A stretch of DNA of 35,684 nt. Source: Desulfohalobiaceae bacterium. GTDB lineage: Bacteria > Desulfobacterota > Desulfovibrionia > Desulfovibrionales > Desulfothermaceae. The stretch's first letter is position 1, and each line of letters opens with the position of its first letter. Location: positions 1 to 35,684 of the forward strand of contig JAMOQN010000200.1 of the NCBI GenBank assembly GCA_027063985.1. The letters run 5' to 3'. The position numbers were made by a program, and so were the translations under genes. Below are positions 1 through 10,080 of the stretch, piece by piece. The notes under the pieces were generated by a model. That model did not search any database, had not been told where the DNA came from, and was given only the letters and a program-made list of their open reading frames with translations.

Positions 1-1169
1 TATACCTTACACGCAGTCTTTAAATCATCAATTGCATCTGTTTTTTCCCAGGTAAAATCAGGGTGTTCCCTTCCAAAATGTCCATAACAAGAGGTTTCTT
101 TATATATTGGTCTTTTTAGCTTTAGTCGTTCGATTATAAAATATGGCCTTAAATCAAAAACTTCCAAAATTGCCTTGGTCAATGTCTCATCACTGACCTT
201 TCCCGTGCCATTGGTATTTACCAAAACAGAGACAGGTTCAGCAACTCCAATAACATATGCTATCTGAACTTCACACATATCAGCTAGATCAGCTGCCACT
301 ATGTTTTTGGCAATATATCTAGCCATGTATGCAGCAGATCTATCCACCTTTGATGGATCCTTACCAGAAAAAGCACCTCCACCGTGAGAAGCCATACCCC
401 CATATGTATCCTGGATGATCTTTCTCCCTGTCATTCCACAATCACCCATTGGACCGCCGATTACAAACCTTCCAGTGGTATTAATAAATATTCTAAGAGC
501 ATCATCTACCAACTCTTCAGGCAAGGTTGGTTTAATGACCTCCTCAATAATGGCTTCTCTCAAATCTTCATACTTTACACTCTCCTCATGCTGGGCAGCT
601 ATCACCACATTGTCAATTCTAATTGGCTTGCCATTTTCATATTCTAAGGCAACCTGGGTCTTTCCATCTGGCCTAAGAAAATCGAGTATTCCTTTTTTCC
701 TCACATAAGTGAGTCTCCTACTGAGTTTATGGGCAAGGTATATTGGTGTTGGCATAAGGGTATCAGTTTCTTTGCAGGCAAAACCAAACATCATACCTTG
801 ATCTCCAGCTCCCTGTTCTTCTGGTTTCTGTCTGTTGACCCCCATTGCAATGTCAGGGGATTGTTTATCCAGGGATGATATTACTGCACATGTCCTCCAA
901 TCAAACCCCATCTCTGAGCTGTGATATCCAATTTCCTTTATAGTCTGTCTAACAACTTCTGGATAATCCACGACTCCCTTGCTACTTATTTCTCCTGCGA
1001 CAAAGCATAAACCAGTTGTAACCAGGGTTTCACATGCAACCCTAGCATCTGGGTCCTGCTTTAAAAATTCATCCAATATTGCATCAGAAATCCTATCAGC
1101 CACCTTGTCTGGATGTCCCTCAGTTACAGATTCAGACGCAAACATATATCTTCCAGTTTTTCCTATCAT
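1..1169 (-). CDS. metK: S-adenosylmethionine synthetase, 3' end truncated by window start
   Basis: Reverse translation from ATG at 1169 gives [35 protein letters not shown]..., and the left edge reads [19 protein letters not shown] with no stop; AGGAG SD upstream. Confidence 0.96.
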   Translation of the reverse strand, partial: MIGKTGRYMFASESVTEGHPDKVADRISDAILDEFLKQDPDARVACETLVTTGLCFVAGEISSKGVVDYPEVVRQTIKEIGYHSSEMGFDWRTCAVISSLDKQSPDIAMGVNRQKPEEQGAGDQGMMFGFACKETDTLMPTPIYLAHKLSRRLTYVRKKGILDFLRPDGKTQVALEYENGKPIRIDNVVIAAQHEESVKYEDLREAIIEEVIKPTLPEELVDDALRIFINTTGRFVIGGPMGDCGMTGRKIIQDTYGGMASHGGGAFSGKDPSKVDRSAAYMARYIAKNIVAADLADMCEVQIAYVIGVAEPVSVLVNTNGTGKVSDETLTKAILEVFDLRPYFIIERLKLKRPIYKETSCYGHFGREHPDFTWEKTDAIDDLKTACKV

Positions 1170-1187
1170 AACAAACTCCTATTATTT

Positions 1188-1916
1188 TTAAATTCTTTCA
1201 ACAATCAAAGGCAAAATCTCCCCGGCCTTACCTTGAATAGAATAATCCATATAACTTGTATATGGTGTTTTTTCTAAATTAATTTCCACAACTGTTGCCC
1301 CTGCCTCCTTTGCTACCATTGAAAAAGAGGCTGCAGGTTGCACAACCGACGATGTCCCAACTACCATCATAAAATCACAAGACTTTAAAAATTCTATGGT
1401 CTTATCAAGTAAAACAGGATCCAAAGATTCTCCAAAAAATACAACCCCTGGTCTAAGCAATCCTCCACATTTCTCGCATTTTGGAAGTATTCCTAAATTT
1501 GGCCTTTTATCAAAAAATTCGTTATTACACTCTGTACATCTTACTTTCCAAATGCTTCCGTGAATTTCTATGACCTTTTTGCTTCCAGCTAACTTGTGAA
1601 GTCCATCTACATTTTGTGTAATAAGCAAAAAATCATCCTTTTTCTGTTCTAGCTCAGCAATTGCCTTATGTGCAGGATTAAAATTTACCTTGGAGATGAG
1701 TTCCCTGCGCCAGTTGTAAAATTCCCATACTTCCTTTGGATTTTGTAAAAAACCTTCAATACTTGCAAGCTTCATGGGATCTTTGTTTCTCCACAGTCCA
1801 CCTTGTCCCCTAAAAGTTGGGACACCACTCTCAGCAGACACACCAGCCCCTGTAAGCACTGCCACCTTTTTTGCATCTTGTAATTTTTTCGCTATTTCAT
1901 CTATCTGTTTACGCAT
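1188..1916 (-). CDS. NAD-dependent protein deacylase, Sir2 family
   Basis: GAGVSAESGVPTFRG, TQNVDGLH, EIHGS, zinc CxxC pairs, PGVVFFGE, VVGTSSVVQPA motifs. Confidence 0.95.
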   Translation of the reverse strand: MRKQIDEIAKKLQDAKKVAVLTGAGVSAESGVPTFRGQGGLWRNKDPMKLASIEGFLQNPKEVWEFYNWRRELISKVNFNPAHKAIAELEQKKDDFLLITQNVDGLHKLAGSKKVIEIHGSIWKVRCTECNNEFFDKRPNLGILPKCEKCGGLLRPGVVFFGESLDPVLLDKTIEFLKSCDFMMVVGTSSVVQPAASFSMVAKEAGATVVEINLEKTPYTSYMDYSIQGKAGEILPLIVERI

Positions 1917-1947
1917 ACTTATTTAAACTCTTTTAAATTACAATATG

Positions 1948-4362
1948 TTAAAAAAACTGTTTTAATTTAATAAGTCGAAAATCTAAGGGATCTATGTCCT
2001 TAAAAATAGTCTTGACAACAATTAATGGATTCAAATAACAGACACTCCAATCAAACATAAAATAGATGGAACTCTCCCTAATCTCCCATTTTTCCACAAT
2101 CAAATCAAGGGGAATCTGTTTGTCCTTTTTTTTACATCTAACCCCTTTTATTGACTCTTCACTAAATCCTAACAAATAGCGATCTTTATTATTTAGAAAA
2201 ATTAACTCAAATAGCTCTTTTCCTGAACACGGCACTTTTAAACGGGTTCCAATATGTTTATGAAAAGTAAATCTTATACCAGGGATAGAATATTTATTTA
2301 ACTTATCAACTATATCTCCATCAAGTTTTTTTGTAACCTGTACCCCAAAAGACTCACATAAACTCAGAACTCCCACAGGCAAGGCACGGCCAAAGGATAT
2401 TTTTGGTCTGGGATTATAACCTTGAGAAAAAGCTAAAGGGACATTTGCTCGTCTCATAATCCTCTCAATGACCTTTTGGAGTTCAAGTTGAGAGAGATAA
2501 GCTGCAAAATCTGTTTTTTCAAACCAAAATAAATAATTATATCTATCCTGGCCTTTTTCTACTTGTCTATTTATATTTATTGCCAAATTTTCCAGAGACT
2601 TTTCCTTTGAATTTACAACAGGATAAATTTCTTTAAAGTCACAAACTCCACACCCAGAACAATCGCCCCACCTACAATCAGAAGTTATGTCACCTTTTTG
2701 GGCCTTTACAAGCTCTTTTTTTAAAAACTTTTTACTAACTCCAGTATCTATAAAATCCCATGGCAGTTGCTCATCTAAAACCCTAGGGCCAAGATATTTG
2801 GAGACCTCTATACCATGTTTTTTTAAAACCTGGGCCCACACATTATAATCAAAATGTTCCATCCACCCAGTAAACACATCTCCACATAAGTATGCATCTA
2901 AAATAACATTTGCGAGGCTTTTATCTCCCCTTGAAAAGATCCCTTCTACAACAGACATCTCCAATGTGGGCCAGCTTAGATTAAGCCATTTGTTCTTTTT
3001 AAACATTTTATTCAAAAAAACGATTTTTTCTTTTATCTCATCTAAACTATTTTGTCTTTCCCACTGAAAAGGCGTATGGGGCTTGGGGACAAAAGGAGAA
3101 ATAGATGCAGACACCTTAATTCGTCTGGTCAATTTTGGCGCAGTTTCTAAAACCTTTAAACAAAGATCAAAAATTCCCTCTAAATCTTCCTCAGTCTCTG
3201 TAGGGAGACCAATCATGAAATATAGTTTTATCTGTTGCCATCCATTTTCAAATGCCCATTTTGCGTGATTTATAACATCTTGTTCTGATATACCCTTGTT
3301 TATTACATTGCGAAGCCTCTGGGTCCCTGCCTCTGGTGCCAGTGTAAGTCCCCTACTCTTTAATTTTCCAATATATTTTATAAAATTTTCAGGCACACTA
3401 CCAGCCCTAAGAGATGGAAGAGACAGAGAAATGTTTTCAGAAATACACTTAGAAAATGTCAATGAAATTAATTCATCTAATTTAGAAAAATCTCCTACAC
3501 TTAGAGAAAGTAAGCCAACCTCTCCATGGCCTGTGGCCTTTAGACCTTCATTTAAAATAGAGCCAATTTCATTAACTGGTCTCTCTCTCACTGGTCTATT
3601 GATCATTCCAGCATAGCAAAACCTGCATCCCCTTGTACATCCTTTGGATATTTCCACTACATATCTGTCATGAACGGGTCTTCCAAAAGGAACTATCTGT
3701 TTTTTAGGAACATAAGCATTTTTTAAATAGGGAATTATTCGCCTCTTAACGGGCCTGTTCCCCAAAATAGGAACATAGACCCCCTCAAGCATGGCCAATT
3801 CCTTGAGAATTTCTTCCCTTGATAAAGATTTTGCTTTACACGTAAGAAAAAGATCTGAAATTTCTAAAACCACCTCTTCCCCATCCCCAATTACAAAGGC
3901 ATCAAAAAAAGGTTCAAGAGGTGTTGGATTAAATACCCCTTCTCCCCCAGCAATTACAATGGGACATAGATCTTGCCTATGCTTAGCTAAAATAGGAATA
4001 TTCCCAAGATCCAGCATATACAAAATAGTAGTATAGCATAGTTCATGGGTAATACTAAAACCAATTATATCCATGGAAGTTAAGGGCATATCCCCTTCTA
4101 GGGTACAGAGGGCCTTATTTTTTTTTCTAAGGAGTGTTGCCACCTGTTTTGACGGGGCATAGACCCTTTGGGCCCAGATATCTTCTTTTGAATTTAAAAT
4201 CCAATACAAAATCTGATGGCCAAAGTATGAGACGCCAACAGGATACTTATCAGGAAAAGCTAAACACCACTTAAGGGGAATGTCTTTTGATTTGTGGACA
4301 CTACCCACTTCCTGGCCAATATAATGGGAAGGATTTTCAAATAATGGGAGAAGCTCTTTCAT
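1948..4362 (-). CDS. B12-binding/radical SAM protein (TIGR03960-like) fused to DUF2344 (TIGR03936-like) domain
   Basis: CTRGCRFCYAG radical SAM cluster; C-terminal region with LQKVIERIMRRANVPLAFSQGYNPRPKISFGRALPVGV typical of DUF2344. Confidence 0.9.
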   Translation of the reverse strand: MKELLPLFENPSHYIGQEVGSVHKSKDIPLKWCLAFPDKYPVGVSYFGHQILYWILNSKEDIWAQRVYAPSKQVATLLRKKNKALCTLEGDMPLTSMDIIGFSITHELCYTTILYMLDLGNIPILAKHRQDLCPIVIAGGEGVFNPTPLEPFFDAFVIGDGEEVVLEISDLFLTCKAKSLSREEILKELAMLEGVYVPILGNRPVKRRIIPYLKNAYVPKKQIVPFGRPVHDRYVVEISKGCTRGCRFCYAGMINRPVRERPVNEIGSILNEGLKATGHGEVGLLSLSVGDFSKLDELISLTFSKCISENISLSLPSLRAGSVPENFIKYIGKLKSRGLTLAPEAGTQRLRNVINKGISEQDVINHAKWAFENGWQQIKLYFMIGLPTETEEDLEGIFDLCLKVLETAPKLTRRIKVSASISPFVPKPHTPFQWERQNSLDEIKEKIVFLNKMFKKNKWLNLSWPTLEMSVVEGIFSRGDKSLANVILDAYLCGDVFTGWMEHFDYNVWAQVLKKHGIEVSKYLGPRVLDEQLPWDFIDTGVSKKFLKKELVKAQKGDITSDCRWGDCSGCGVCDFKEIYPVVNSKEKSLENLAININRQVEKGQDRYNYLFWFEKTDFAAYLSQLELQKVIERIMRRANVPLAFSQGYNPRPKISFGRALPVGVLSLCESFGVQVTKKLDGDIVDKLNKYSIPGIRFTFHKHIGTRLKVPCSGKELFELIFLNNKDRYLLGFSEESIKGVRCKKKDKQIPLDLIVEKWEIRESSIYFMFDWSVCYLNPLIVVKTIFKDIDPLDFRLIKLKQFF

Positions 4363-4374
4363 ATCAAAAAAAAT

Positions 4375-4417
4375 AAAGCCAATGCATCTAAATTAACTCT
4401 TTCAATGCATTGGCTTT
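4375..4417 (-). terminator. Intrinsic terminator of the 4426-4794 gene
   Basis: 13-bp perfect stem AAAGCCAATGCAT (4375-4387) / ATGCATTGGCTTT (4405-4417), followed on the minus strand by A and a T8 tract. Confidence 0.85.
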
Positions 4418-4425
4418 TAATCCTT

Positions 4426-4794
4426 TTATCCTTTTAGTAAATCAGAGATATTTGTGACCTTACCACCTTTTTGACCACCTCCTCCTATGATATTTTCCAG
4501 ATTTTTCAGGTCTGAAGTGGAAGATATAGTGAGATTACTCGATGCCTCTAAATACTTAGACTCAAGCTCAGCAGGCATATTTTTATACCAATAAACAATA
4601 TGATCCTTAGAAATTTCACCCTCTATCTCTTGATCAAAGGGATATCCAAAGGGCATTATTGCCATTGATATGCCATTTTGGGTTGGTATTGTCTGAAGAA
4701 TAGCTGGATCCTTTAACTTGCCTTCTTCCTCCACCCACTTTCCAATTACATAGTCTCCAGTGACTATCTTTACTAGTTTTATTTCATGAGCCAT
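4426..4794 (-). CDS. Small Sm-like (LSm-fold) hypothetical protein
   Basis: 122 aa ORF; N-terminus IKLVKIVTGDYVIGKWVEEEG...LKDPAILQT resembles an Sm1-type strand pattern; clear SD AGGAGG at 4803-4808. Confidence 0.6.
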   Translation of the reverse strand: MAHEIKLVKIVTGDYVIGKWVEEEGKLKDPAILQTIPTQNGISMAIMPFGYPFDQEIEGEISKDHIVYWYKNMPAELESKYLEASSNLTISSTSDLKNLENIIGGGGQKGGKVTNISDLLKG

Positions 4795-4837
4795 AGACCT
4801 TTCCTCCTAAAAATATTTTATTCAAAATTAAAGTTGA

Positions 4838-4864
4838 ATTATACACGGAAATGGAAACTGTCAA
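4838..4864 (-). promoter_or_regulatory. Sigma70-type promoter for the Sm-like gene
   Basis: Minus strand TTGACA (4859-4864), 15-nt spacer, TATAAT (4838-4843), upstream of SD and ATG at 4794. Confidence 0.6.
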
Positions 4865-5030
4865 GGAAGGAATTAAAGGGTTTAATGCCTTTTCTGTCAA
4901 ATATGACGTTACCGGATCAGCAATGTTTTTATCAAATATAAATGGGTAAAGGCGATCCATAACTACAACAACAATGTTTAAATCAAGAAAAATAAATTTT
5001 CAAAAATCTAATATTAATACAGCTATTACA

Positions 5031-5891
5031 TCAAAAACAAAGTAATGAATTTTTATGTTGTTTATTTGTGAGTATTGTATAGTGCTCTACCAAAAAATCA
5101 TTTATATCAACCTGGGGGAAGAACCACAAAGTTTCCAAACCCCTTCCAAGTAAAAGGCGTGGAAATGAGGGAGTTGTTATATCTATTTTGCAATCTGTAT
5201 AAATAATATCAATACCTTTGATTTTGTCTTCTGTGTATGATTTCTTAAAATTGTCATAAGATATCTCTGTTATGTATAGGGATGGATGTGCTATTTGGAT
5301 GTGCTCTTTGTTTATATAAGAGGTAACATTGTCGCTATTTATCACAAGGCCATATTTAGGCGAGCTTAGGTGTTTAACGTGGTCATTCAACGGCACATAG
5401 GCTGTTCCTAGGCAAAAAAATGACCAAGATGGATCAATAGTTAGGTTGGTATTAGAAAGTTTATCCTCAACGACATTATACACATTAGTGACTCCCAAAA
5501 GTTCCAGGGTGACCAATATATTTATAGGCCACTTGTTATAATTCCCTATGACAAAAGTACTAATTCCCAGTATTCTGGGAATTAGTAAAAGTCCAATGAG
5601 TTGCGATGGAGAGCTAAATTCCCTTGATAAGAATACTACTACACCCCTTTTTGTCTGTTGAAGTTCTATTATATTGAGTTCTTCTAAATCTATTTCTGTC
5701 TTTTTTTTAGATGTATATTGGCAGACTTTGTTCTTGAGAAATAGATAATTCAAAGAAATTGACTTTTTTATAATTGATTTTACATATGCATCTATACTTT
5801 CAAAAGCTATATCAAATTCCTCTTCATTTAGAGGTTGAATAATTTTTTGTTCAAGAAATTTTTCTACAACCATCTCTTTATTTTTGTCCAC
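5031..5891 (-). CDS. Degenerate histidinol-dehydrogenase-like protein (HisD-fold paralog, probably not a HisD enzyme)
   Basis: GTG start with GGAGG SD; segments GVVVFLSREFSSPSQLIGLLLIPRILGISTFVIG, ILVTLELLGVTNVYNV and LGTAYVPLNDHVK align by eye to HisD Rossmann-region motifs; only 286 aa. Confidence 0.5.
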   Translation of the reverse strand: MDKNKEMVVEKFLEQKIIQPLNEEEFDIAFESIDAYVKSIIKKSISLNYLFLKNKVCQYTSKKKTEIDLEELNIIELQQTKRGVVVFLSREFSSPSQLIGLLLIPRILGISTFVIGNYNKWPINILVTLELLGVTNVYNVVEDKLSNTNLTIDPSWSFFCLGTAYVPLNDHVKHLSSPKYGLVINSDNVTSYINKEHIQIAHPSLYITEISYDNFKKSYTEDKIKGIDIIYTDCKIDITTPSFPRLLLGRGLETLWFFPQVDINDFLVEHYTILTNKQHKNSLLCF

Positions 5892-6592
5892 AAACCTCCG
5901 TATTCTTTTTCTCTTTTTTCTTCTGATGATTTTAGGTCGTATTTAATATAGGCAATCCTGGCCATGTATTTTGAATATTCCACTATATCCTTGAATTCAG
6001 GGAAATTTTGTTGAATATATAAATACCTCTTCCATGCCCCTTTGTATCTTTTGGTCCTAAAATAGAAATTGGCAACATATATTTCATGTTTTGCCAGGAT
6101 GTATCTACACCTTCTTAGGAGTTTTTTTGCCTTAGGCACATATTTAGATCTTGGATATGCTTCAATTAATTTGGTAAAATAGGAAATTGCCTCATGTATA
6201 CATAGTTGAGGAAGGTCAATACTTGGTTTTTGGTAAAAATTACACATACCTATTTGGAAAATTACATAATCTATATTTTTATGACCTGGATGTAAGGACT
6301 CAAATTCTTTATACGCAGTTTCAGCTTCTTCATATTTCTTTGCATAAAAATAACTATCTGCAAGGAGAAGTTCTGCCCTCACTGTATATGGACTAAATGG
6401 GTATTTATCCTTGAGTTTTTGAAAATATTCAATTGCTCTATCAAAATTCTTTTCATTAAGTGCATCCTGTCCAGCTTCTAGGAGTTCAAGGGGAGTTTGT
6501 GGCTTTGGTTTTAAAAAATAATAATCTATAACTCCACAACCAGAGAATAACATGCAAAAAAATATGCTAAATATAATGAATCTCATTCTCAT
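5864..6592 (-). CDS. bamD: Outer membrane assembly lipoprotein BamD; start corrected to internal Met
   Basis: Lipobox FCMLFSGC; TPR-like repeats LLEAGQDALNEKNFDRAIEYFQKLKDKYPFSPY and AISYFTKLIEAYPRSKYV typical of BamD. The N-terminal 35 aa of the track ORF overlaps trxB and is not credible. Confidence 0.85.
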   Translation of the reverse strand: MRMRFIIFSIFFCMLFSGCGVIDYYFLKPKPQTPLELLEAGQDALNEKNFDRAIEYFQKLKDKYPFSPYTVRAELLLADSYFYAKKYEEAETAYKEFESLHPGHKNIDYVIFQIGMCNFYQKPSIDLPQLCIHEAISYFTKLIEAYPRSKYVPKAKKLLRRCRYILAKHEIYVANFYFRTKRYKGAWKRYLYIQQNFPEFKDIVEYSKYMARIAYIKYDLKSSEEKREKEYGGLWTKIKRWL

Positions 6593-6615
6593 GTAATTTA
6601 TCCAAAAGAGTTTAA

Positions 6616-7539
6616 TCAATCTTTTTCTTGGAGAAAAAGGTATGCAGAGTGGGCTGCTTGTGCACCATCTCCAACTGCAGTGACCACCTGTCTGCAAGTT
6701 TTAGCTCTGACATCTCCTGCTGCAAAAATTCCTGGCAGGTTGGTCTGCATTTCATTGTCGGTTTTTATAAAACCTCTAGGGTCAACATCCACATCCTTTG
6801 GGATAAAATTACTGTTTGGTGCTATTCCAATAAAGACAAACACTCCATCAACTTTTAGTTCTGTTTTGTTTTGAGTTTTTTTGTTTAATATAAGGATTTC
6901 TTCAACATTGTCTTTTCCCCTTATCTCTTCAACCACTGAGTCATAGATAACCTCTATTTTGGGATTTTTTAAGACTCTTTCCTGATAGATTTTATATCCT
7001 CTAAATTGATCTCTTCTGTGTATTAAGTATACCTTTTTGGCCAATTTTGACAGATACAGGGACTCTTCTAATGCTGTATTACCGCCTCCAATACAGGCCA
7101 CTACTTGGTCCTTAAAAAACATCCCATCGCAAAGGGCACAATAAGATACGCCTCTGCCTGTAAATTCCTCTTCACCTGGCACCCCTAATTTTTTGTGATT
7201 GGCTCCTGTGCAAATTATAACGGCCTTGGCTTTAACTTCTTCACCTGAGAGTTTTATTTTGTTGTCCTTATATGCATGCTCTATTTTAATGACTTCATCT
7301 GTGAACCTGTCAAATTCAAAGGAGGACAGGTGCTTTTCCATTTTTTCCATGAGTTCATACCCTTTTATCCCTTCTGGGAAACCAGGATAGTTTTCAATAA
7401 TCTCTGTATTTAGGACCTGTCCTCCTGGGGCAAATTTTTCTGTCCAGCCAATTTTAACTCCAGCCCTTAACAAATACATACATGCTGTTATTCCTGCAGG
7501 TCCTCCGCCAATTACAAATGCTTCATATTCTTTCATCAC
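6616..7539 (-). CDS. trxB: Thioredoxin-disulfide reductase
   Basis: GGGPAGITACMYLLRAG, CALCDG, GGGNTALEESLYLS, GIFAAGDVR; start overlaps trxA stop (TAGTG). Confidence 0.95.
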   Translation of the reverse strand: MMKEYEAFVIGGGPAGITACMYLLRAGVKIGWTEKFAPGGQVLNTEIIENYPGFPEGIKGYELMEKMEKHLSSFEFDRFTDEVIKIEHAYKDNKIKLSGEEVKAKAVIICTGANHKKLGVPGEEEFTGRGVSYCALCDGMFFKDQVVACIGGGNTALEESLYLSKLAKKVYLIHRRDQFRGYKIYQERVLKNPKIEVIYDSVVEEIRGKDNVEEILILNKKTQNKTELKVDGVFVFIGIAPNSNFIPKDVDVDPRGFIKTDNEMQTNLPGIFAAGDVRAKTCRQVVTAVGDGAQAAHSAYLFLQEKD

Positions 7540-7859
7540 TAAAACGCCTTTTCATCGATCATTTTTTTGAGGTTACTTTTGGCCACAGCTCCAGTAACCT
7601 GGGAAACCACTTCACCATTTTTAAACAATATAAGTGTTGGTATAGCCCTGATACCATATTTACTTGGGGTTGACGGATTTTCATCTACATTCATTTTAAC
7701 TATTTTTACTTTTCCATCATACTCCTGGGCCAACTCTTCTACAACAGGTGCAATAGCCCTACAAGGTCCACACCATGGAGCCCAAAAATCTACCAACACT
7801 GGTAATTCACTTTTTAAAACTTCTGTCTCAAAATTGTTGTCACTAACTGCATTTGCCAT
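7539..7859 (-). CDS. trxA: Thioredoxin
   Basis: [19 protein letters not shown] active site, 106 aa, cis-Pro [11 protein letters not shown]. Confidence 0.96.
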   Translation of the reverse strand: MANAVSDNNFETEVLKSELPVLVDFWAPWCGPCRAIAPVVEELAQEYDGKVKIVKMNVDENPSTPSKYGIRAIPTLILFKNGEVVSQVTGAVAKSNLKKMIDEKAF

Positions 7860-7915
7860 AATTTCCTCCTATAAATTAAAAATATTATAAAACTTGCTGC
7901 AAGATTGATATATAG

Positions 7916-7942
7916 ATATTAGCAAGATGTGTTCATTGTCAA
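7916..7942 (-). promoter_or_regulatory. Candidate sigma70-type promoter for trxA-trxB
   Basis: Minus strand TTGACA (7937-7942) and TAATAT (7916-7921) with 15-nt spacer, upstream of AGGAGG SD and trxA ATG. Confidence 0.4.
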
Positions 7943-9022
7943 CTATTGTTTTTTCACTTTCAAATAGTCAAAGGGAATAGGTTTCCCTCTAGGGATTGCA
8001 TCTATGTCAATGGGGTGTATGTATCCATTTTCATATAAAATCTTTCCAGCATTCGCTATCATAACTCCATTATCAGTACAAAATCTTTTATCTGGGAAAT
8101 ATACTGGAAGAGAATATTTATTTCCAAGATCCAAAAAATAATTTCTGATTATAGAATTGGCAGCAACTCCTCCTGCAATCAATAATGACTTTACCCCTTT
8201 AATTTTTTTTAAAGCCCTCTCAAACTTTATCACCAAGGTTTTTGCCACACTATGGTTAAAGGACGAACATACTTTACACAACATAGGGGCAATATCTTTA
8301 ATTTGTTCTATGTCTAGTTTTGTTGGCATTTTTTTTAATCTGATCTGTGGATGATTATTTAAAAAATTTAGAACTGCTGTTTTAAGTCCACTAAAACTAA
8401 AGTCTAAATTATCATTATCTATATATGGCAGTGGAAACATTTTTGGATCAGGGCTAGCTAAGTTGGCTAACGTATCTATATATTTCCCTCCAGGATAGGG
8501 AAGATTAAGTAGTTTAGCGGTCTTGTCAAATGCTTCACCTACAGCATCATCCAGGGTCTTACCTAAAAGCTCAAATTTTATAGGGTCGTGGACCCTGTAT
8601 ATTTGAGTATGGCCCCCTGATATAAGGAGGCCAAGTGCTGGAAATTCAATTTTACTTTCAATAAGACATGCTAGGATGTGGGCATGAAGGTGGTTTACGC
8701 CAACTAGGGGTCTATCAAGCGATAGACACAGTCCTTTGGCAAATCCAAGGCCCACGAGCAGACTCCCCATAAGTCCAGGTCCCCTTGCAACACAGACAAC
8801 ATCGATGTCTTCAGGAGCTAAGGAAGATTCTTTAAGTGCCTCCATAAACAAAATAGGCATAGATTCTAAATGATTTCTTGATGCAATTTCAGGGACAACG
8901 CCACCAAAAATGGCGTGTATGTCTTCCTGTGACAAGAGCTTTTCGCAAATTATGTTATTATCCTTTAAAATAGCTATTCCTGTATCATCGCAAGAGGTTT
9001 CAATTCCAAGATATATACTCAT
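7943..9022 (-). CDS. tsaD: tRNA N6-adenosine threonylcarbamoyltransferase
   Basis: LGIETSCDDTGIAI, GLMGSLLVGLGFAKGL, VNHLHAHI, LLISGGHTQIY, KLLIAGGVAANSIIR-type motifs. Confidence 0.96.
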   Translation of the reverse strand: MSIYLGIETSCDDTGIAILKDNNIICEKLLSQEDIHAIFGGVVPEIASRNHLESMPILFMEALKESSLAPEDIDVVCVARGPGLMGSLLVGLGFAKGLCLSLDRPLVGVNHLHAHILACLIESKIEFPALGLLISGGHTQIYRVHDPIKFELLGKTLDDAVGEAFDKTAKLLNLPYPGGKYIDTLANLASPDPKMFPLPYIDNDNLDFSFSGLKTAVLNFLNNHPQIRLKKMPTKLDIEQIKDIAPMLCKVCSSFNHSVAKTLVIKFERALKKIKGVKSLLIAGGVAANSIIRNYFLDLGNKYSLPVYFPDKRFCTDNGVMIANAGKILYENGYIHPIDIDAIPRGKPIPFDYLKVKKQ

Positions 9023-9031
9023 GTGATTTAA

Positions 9032-10054
9032 TTATTCACTTTTGCTTTCTTTATATATTTCCCTGGCTTTCTCGACCTCTTTTTTTGAGCCTATGAAAAG
9101 TGGTGTTCTTTGATGTAATTCCTGGGGTTCTATCTCCAAGATGCGGTTTAAACCATCAGTGGCCATTCCGCCTGCATGTTCAACCACCATAGCCAGAGGA
9201 GCTGCCTCATATAGTAGTCTGAGTTTTCCCCTGGGCTTTTTGGGGTCCCTGTAGTCTGCGGGATACATAAATATTCCACCATATAGAAGTGTCCTGTGAA
9301 AATCAGCAACTAAAGAACCAATATATCTCAGGCTGTACAACCGACCAAGATCACTATTGGGATCTTTAAAGGTCGAGACAACTTTCTGGGTTGCTCCATC
9401 CCAGTAGTTCCAATATGCCTCGTTTACAGAATATATCTTGCCCTGCTCAGGAATTCTAATATCAGGATGGGAAAGGAGAAATTCGCCAACAGTTGGGTCC
9501 AAGGTAAAGCCATGGACTCCGCCATCTTTTGTTGTATATACCATCATGGTAGATGGTCCATAGATAAAATAGCCAGCTGCAACTTGTTCTATTCCTTTTT
9601 GAAGGACATCACTTAACTCAACCTCTGGGCCAACCCTTTCCTTTTTTGCCCTGTATATAGAAAAGATGGTTCCAATGTTAACATTGGCCTCGATATTTGA
9701 AGACCCGTCTAAGGGATCAAATACCAAAAAATAATCCCCAACTGGCAAACCATGAGGAATCTGGATAAGGTCAGCGTGCTCTTCTGAAGCCATTGCGCAT
9801 AAAACTCCAGCCCTTTGCATCCTGTGGACTATCACCCTATGGGCATATTCATCTAATCTAGTTACCTGTTCTCCATGTATATTTTTATCTCCAGTATACC
9901 CTAAAATATCTACTAGCCCTGCCTTGTTCACCTCTCTTGATATTATTTTGGCAGACAAAATAAGCTCATTTAAGAGTCTAGTAAAACGTCCAGTAGCCAT
10001 GGGAACCTGCTTCTGATGGAGTAGAAGGTGTTCTATTACAGTTACCTGTCTCAT
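9032..10054 (-). CDS. fbp: Fructose-1,6-bisphosphatase class 1
   Basis: [56 protein letters not shown]. Confidence 0.96.
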   Translation of the reverse strand: MRQVTVIEHLLLHQKQVPMATGRFTRLLNELILSAKIISREVNKAGLVDILGYTGDKNIHGEQVTRLDEYAHRVIVHRMQRAGVLCAMASEEHADLIQIPHGLPVGDYFLVFDPLDGSSNIEANVNIGTIFSIYRAKKERVGPEVELSDVLQKGIEQVAAGYFIYGPSTMMVYTTKDGGVHGFTLDPTVGEFLLSHPDIRIPEQGKIYSVNEAYWNYWDGATQKVVSTFKDPNSDLGRLYSLRYIGSLVADFHRTLLYGGIFMYPADYRDPKKPRGKLRLLYEAAPLAMVVEHAGGMATDGLNRILEIEPQELHQRTPLFIGSKKEVEKAREIYKESKSE

Positions 10055-10080
10055 CTCTGGCCTCCTTAAGGTAATAATAT

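Noticed and set aside
1170-1187. SAM riboswitch upstream of metK
   Set aside because: Only 18 nt separate metK from the upstream sir2 ORF; no room for a riboswitch
384-1191. + strand ORFs antisense to metK
   Set aside because: Antisense to a strongly conserved CDS; sequences lack protein-family features. The same reasoning applies to the other + strand track ORFs except 10947-11384 and 11381-11647
6593-6697. Extended N-terminus of the bamD ORF (MQTGGHCSWRWCTSS...)
   Set aside because: Overlaps the trxB 3' end and precedes a proper signal peptide/lipobox start at the internal Met
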